A stretch of 64,000 nt of DNA from NCBI GenBank assembly GCA_022559985.1, contig JAFJTR010000012.1, positions 1 through 64,000 on the forward strand. The letters are read 5' to 3'. The translations under genes and the position numbers were made by a program. The stretch is from Parastagonospora avenae f. sp. tritici 18332-5 (Eukaryota > Ascomycota > Dothideomycetes > Pleosporales > Phaeosphaeriaceae). This document shows, piece by piece, positions 61,201 to 64,000 of the stretch. The notes beneath the pieces are model-generated. The model was not told where the DNA came from. It made no database searches and worked only from the letters and a program-made list of their open reading frames with translations. How positions within the stretch are numbered: position 1 is the stretch's first letter; each line of letters starts with the position of its first letter.

Positions 61201-64000
61201 GAAATTGCCTCTGTCAAGGAAACTACTTCTGCATCCGAAGCTACATCGAGCAAGAAGGAGAAGAAGAAGAAGTCCAAGGCAGCCAAACGAGCTAGCGTAG
61301 ACAGCTGGGAGGAGAGCGACGTCAGTCCGCTCGCTAGCCCAAAGGTCGAGCGCGACCCAAGAGATCTGGAGCCCTCGACAGCTACCTCGTCCATGCAAGG
61401 AACAGTCAATGGAGGCAGTTCCTCTCGCTCTGAGAATACAGGCAAGAACGTTGCTGCCGCAGCCATGGCAGGAGGATTCGCAGCTCTTCTCGGTAACTCG
61501 ATGAAGCAAGATCAAGACCGGATCAATTCCGAGTTTGAACACGCTCGACAAAGCTTGCATTCTTCCGAGAATCACAACTCTCGAGAGCCATCTTCGCCGC
61601 CGTCTAACAGTACTCGCCAGCTCGATAATGGCGATAGATCTGTTTCAGGACCCAGCGCATCTCACGATGAGGATGGTCTCGTGGACGCCAAGACGCCTCG
61701 CAGGAAGAAAGAGAAGAGGCACAGCAGTGGCAGATGGTCTCCCACTATCGGTTCCCCTCTCAGAACCGAGACGAAGTACGAAGACTACATGGGTCCGTCA
61801 AGAGACTATGATCAACGCGCGTTCGTCGAAGCACCCAAAGTACCCACTGCGTCAGCCTTCACAAACGCCCCTGAATCTTTCAGCTCACGCAATGTGAACG
61901 ATTCGGGATATGATGCGCCTGATGACCTTCCCAGAAAGGAAATCGCCGAGCGAGATTCCGATGAGTTCTTTTCGGCAGGCTCGGATGAAAGAGAGAGGGC
62001 GAAGTCACAGGCACGAGAGCTAGAAAGGCAGCAAGAGTCTCTGCAAAAGTCTCCTAGCAACTACGAGGATGATGATCAAAGCACGGTCATCCAGCGCTCT
62101 CCTGAGGGCAGGCGTGATGACGAACCCCGTTCAGCTGGATCATCGAAGACCAAATACGAAGAAGACACGATTCGTGAGGAACGAAACGGCAGACACCATG
62201 AATCAAGATCGGAAAAATCGGAGAGCCGCGAACAGAGTCGTGACCGGACCTACGAACTTGATGGGGAAGAACGCAGGCGCAGACATCACCGCCGTCGGGA
62301 GACTGACGACACCAACGATGACTGGGACACGAGATCAACCTTCTCCGAAGCCCGGTCAGAAGTCAGTGGCGAGCGAAGACGCAAGCACAAACGGCGAGAC
62401 GGGGAAAGAGACAGATCAACTGAAAGCGTGATGCGATCCCGCTCGTCTGCCGCATCTGAGCTAGGCGACCGTCAAGATGAGCATAGGTCTTCTCGACGAA
62501 GATCAAAGAGAGACGACGACGACAATGCATCCGTCATCTCCACATCGTCCCGCTATGACGATGATCGCAATTCTAAGAAGGAGAAAGAGAAGCGCTCAAG
62601 CGGGCTGTTCGGATTGTTTAGTAAGTCAAAAGAGAACTTGGCGGAGACTTCGAGCAAGTCTTCGAAGCCAAGAGAGGATGAAGAGGAAGAGGGCAAGCGC
62701 CGCAGAAGGAAGCATAGGTCAGACCGCGGATCCACATACGGCGGTTCGGACGACGACGATATGCGCTCTACAATTTCAAGCAGCAAGCCAAGGGAGGATG
62801 AGGAAGAAGAGGGCAAACGCCGCAGAAGGAAGCATAGGTCAGACCGTGGGTCTACATACGGCGGTTCGGACGACGACGACATGCGCTCTACAATCTCAAC
62901 CAGCAGCCGTCGTGAGAAGCGGAGCAGTCGCTCTGAGAAAGGAGAGAGCGACAGGAGGGATGATCATGATGACAAGGTACATCGCTCCTCATATGCGCGA
63001 TAGTCATGTTGTTTCGCATGTAATTAGAATGAATGTTGATGTTGTGTTTATAGGACCGCTCTTACCCTCGATACTCCTCGCCCTCGCATGCCGATGAACA
63101 ACAAGATCAAGACCAGTCTTTTTTAGGCGATCGGGCAGTGGCCGCAGCCACTACTCCAGCTCCACTGCCCGCAAGTGAGCCTGACGAGGCCCAACATGGT
63201 AGTGGCATCATCCCTGGCGATCGGCCCGAATTTCCTCTCCCGACGTTCAACGATAAGCACAGCTTCTTGGCTACCCCCAGAGGTATCGACCGACCAAGAA
63301 CACCGCCCGAGCTTTCTTTCGAGGATAGTCGTGCGTTGCTGACACGGCTCACTGGTCTGCAGCCATGGCAATTGGAGGCTTTCCCGGATGAGCTTCCTCC
63401 CCTTCCTCTCTCGAGGCCTAGCTCGCCTCTTCGATCGCCTGAGACGAGCCGTCCTCCGCCTCAAGTCAGAGCAAGGCGACTCTCTTCAACTGCTGTTCCA
63501 ATCCGCTTCCGAAAGCCTCCTCTGTCGCCTTCGACGCAGCGCGAGCTTGCTCTGGAGCCCGAGAAACGGTCGATCAGTCCTGGTACCTCACCAGTTCGCT
63601 CTCGCCATGGCAAGGCACACTCCGCAGAGTTCAGGACCTCTCGGGAGATCCGGCCACTATATCTTTTGGAGCGAAACCGCAAGTCAGGCGAGATCGATGA
63701 GGTATTGCCAGCTCTTCCATCGAGTGGTAGTCCTTCTCGAGCTTCTTCTTCAACAGACACTGATGCTGAGTATGAGTCTGCTCTGGAGTCGCCTCGTCCC
63801 AGCGACAATGTCACTCCGGACGATCCCTACTTTGACCCGTTACATGCTGTTTCTGACCTCATTGCCGGGCGACCAGGACCCGAGCTACAGCACCCTGAAC
63901 TTGTTAGCCAGGAGATTGAAGAGGTTGATGGATCTGGCCAAGTCACTCCCAAAGCATCAGATTTCACTTCGGGTACGCCTGCTGCCTCAGTTGGTCCATC
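55201..64000 (+). CDS. Involucrin-repeat-like giant protein (3' part outside window)
   Basis: Two exons are visible: 55201-62976 (2592 codons) and 63054 to the window end, around a 77-bp intron. The gene is cut by the window edge, with more than 2900 residues seen. It resembles the very large fungal proteins called involucrin repeat proteins, whose role is unknown. A Ser/Arg-rich head comes first. Residues about 520-565 form a compact block, SRFVDWWKDYEDVQKMEEY then GVCKYCFDPRSS. RS-rich stretches cover about 640-900. A long Glu/Arg coiled coil lies at about 1205-1465, with RREE/HREE units. Lys-rich KKSKKKESKK and KKSKKDKKKS tracts follow. Ten Gly/Ala-rich hydrophobic segments recur between charged regions. 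A 40-residue unit is duplicated at 62659-62898. Exon 2 contains the SREIRPLYLLERN motif I associate with the family. Confidence 0.85.
62659..62898 (+). repeat. 120-bp in-frame tandem duplication in giant gene
   Basis: Two units, 62659-62778 and 62779-62898, each encode the same 40 residues (start SSKPREDEEEEGKRRRRKHR). They differ at 15 nucleotide positions, none changing an amino acid; six of these come from two serine codons switching between the TCN and AGC families. Confidence 0.95.

Noticed and set aside
1..64000. CRISPR arrays, bacterial operons, insertion sequences, viral elements
   Set aside because: Spliced eukaryotic genes throughout; no array-like repeats, integrase, transposase or reverse transcriptase motif was seen.

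Overview
The window is nuclear DNA of a filamentous ascomycete (Pezizomycotina). Genes are split by short introns, mostly 45-70 bp, with GTRAGT-like donors, CTAAC/CTGAC branch sites and YAG acceptors. Several products are typical of that group: formamidase, a UsgS-like membrane protein, Skn7, an AA9 lytic polysaccharide monooxygenase and a giant involucrin-repeat-like protein. A Dothideomycete or a relative is my guess; the class is not proven from sequence. I joined exons by hand, and every multi-exon model closes as a whole number of codons.

Layout. 0-2.5 kb: no convincing gene, but diverged repeat modules, a 65-bp tandem repeat and a perfect hairpin. 2.5-9.6 kb: three minus-strand genes, namely a patatin-like lipase, a Ser/Pro-rich hypothetical protein and the peroxisome-inheritance factor INP1. 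10.2-13.6 kb: plus-strand UsgS-like membrane protein and formamidase. 14.3-18.7 kb: a divergent pair, peroxiredoxin (minus) and the oxidative-stress response regulator SKN7 (plus). 19.6-27.2 kb: eIF2B epsilon, an Ariadne-type RBR ubiquitin ligase and a polytopic membrane protein of unknown role. 27.7-28.7 kb: two small related genes of unknown function. 28.9-31.9 kb: CFT2/CPSF-100 (minus). 31.9-41.5 kb: gene-poor stretch holding one Zn2Cys6 transcription factor. 41.5-45.6 kb: a full-size (NBD-TMD)2 ABCG transporter of the YOL075C type. 45.9-52.8 kb: a Pro/Gly/Met-rich hypothetical protein, an AA9 LPMO (minus) and, divergent from it, a copper amine oxidase (plus). 53.1-54.1 kb: RNA15/CstF-64. 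55.2 kb to the end: an involucrin-repeat-like giant protein that runs off the window.

Themes. Nitrogen use: formamidase and amine oxidase both release ammonia, and both have candidate GATA sites upstream. Redox: peroxiredoxin and SKN7 share a promoter region. mRNA 3'-end formation: CFT2 and RNA15. There is no biosynthetic gene cluster, no convincing transposon and no RNA gene that I can support. The least-explained items are the small paralogous gene pair, the 5'-end repeat modules, a coding-like stretch upstream of the RBR ligase start, and the ten Gly/Ala-rich hydrophobic segments spaced through the giant protein.
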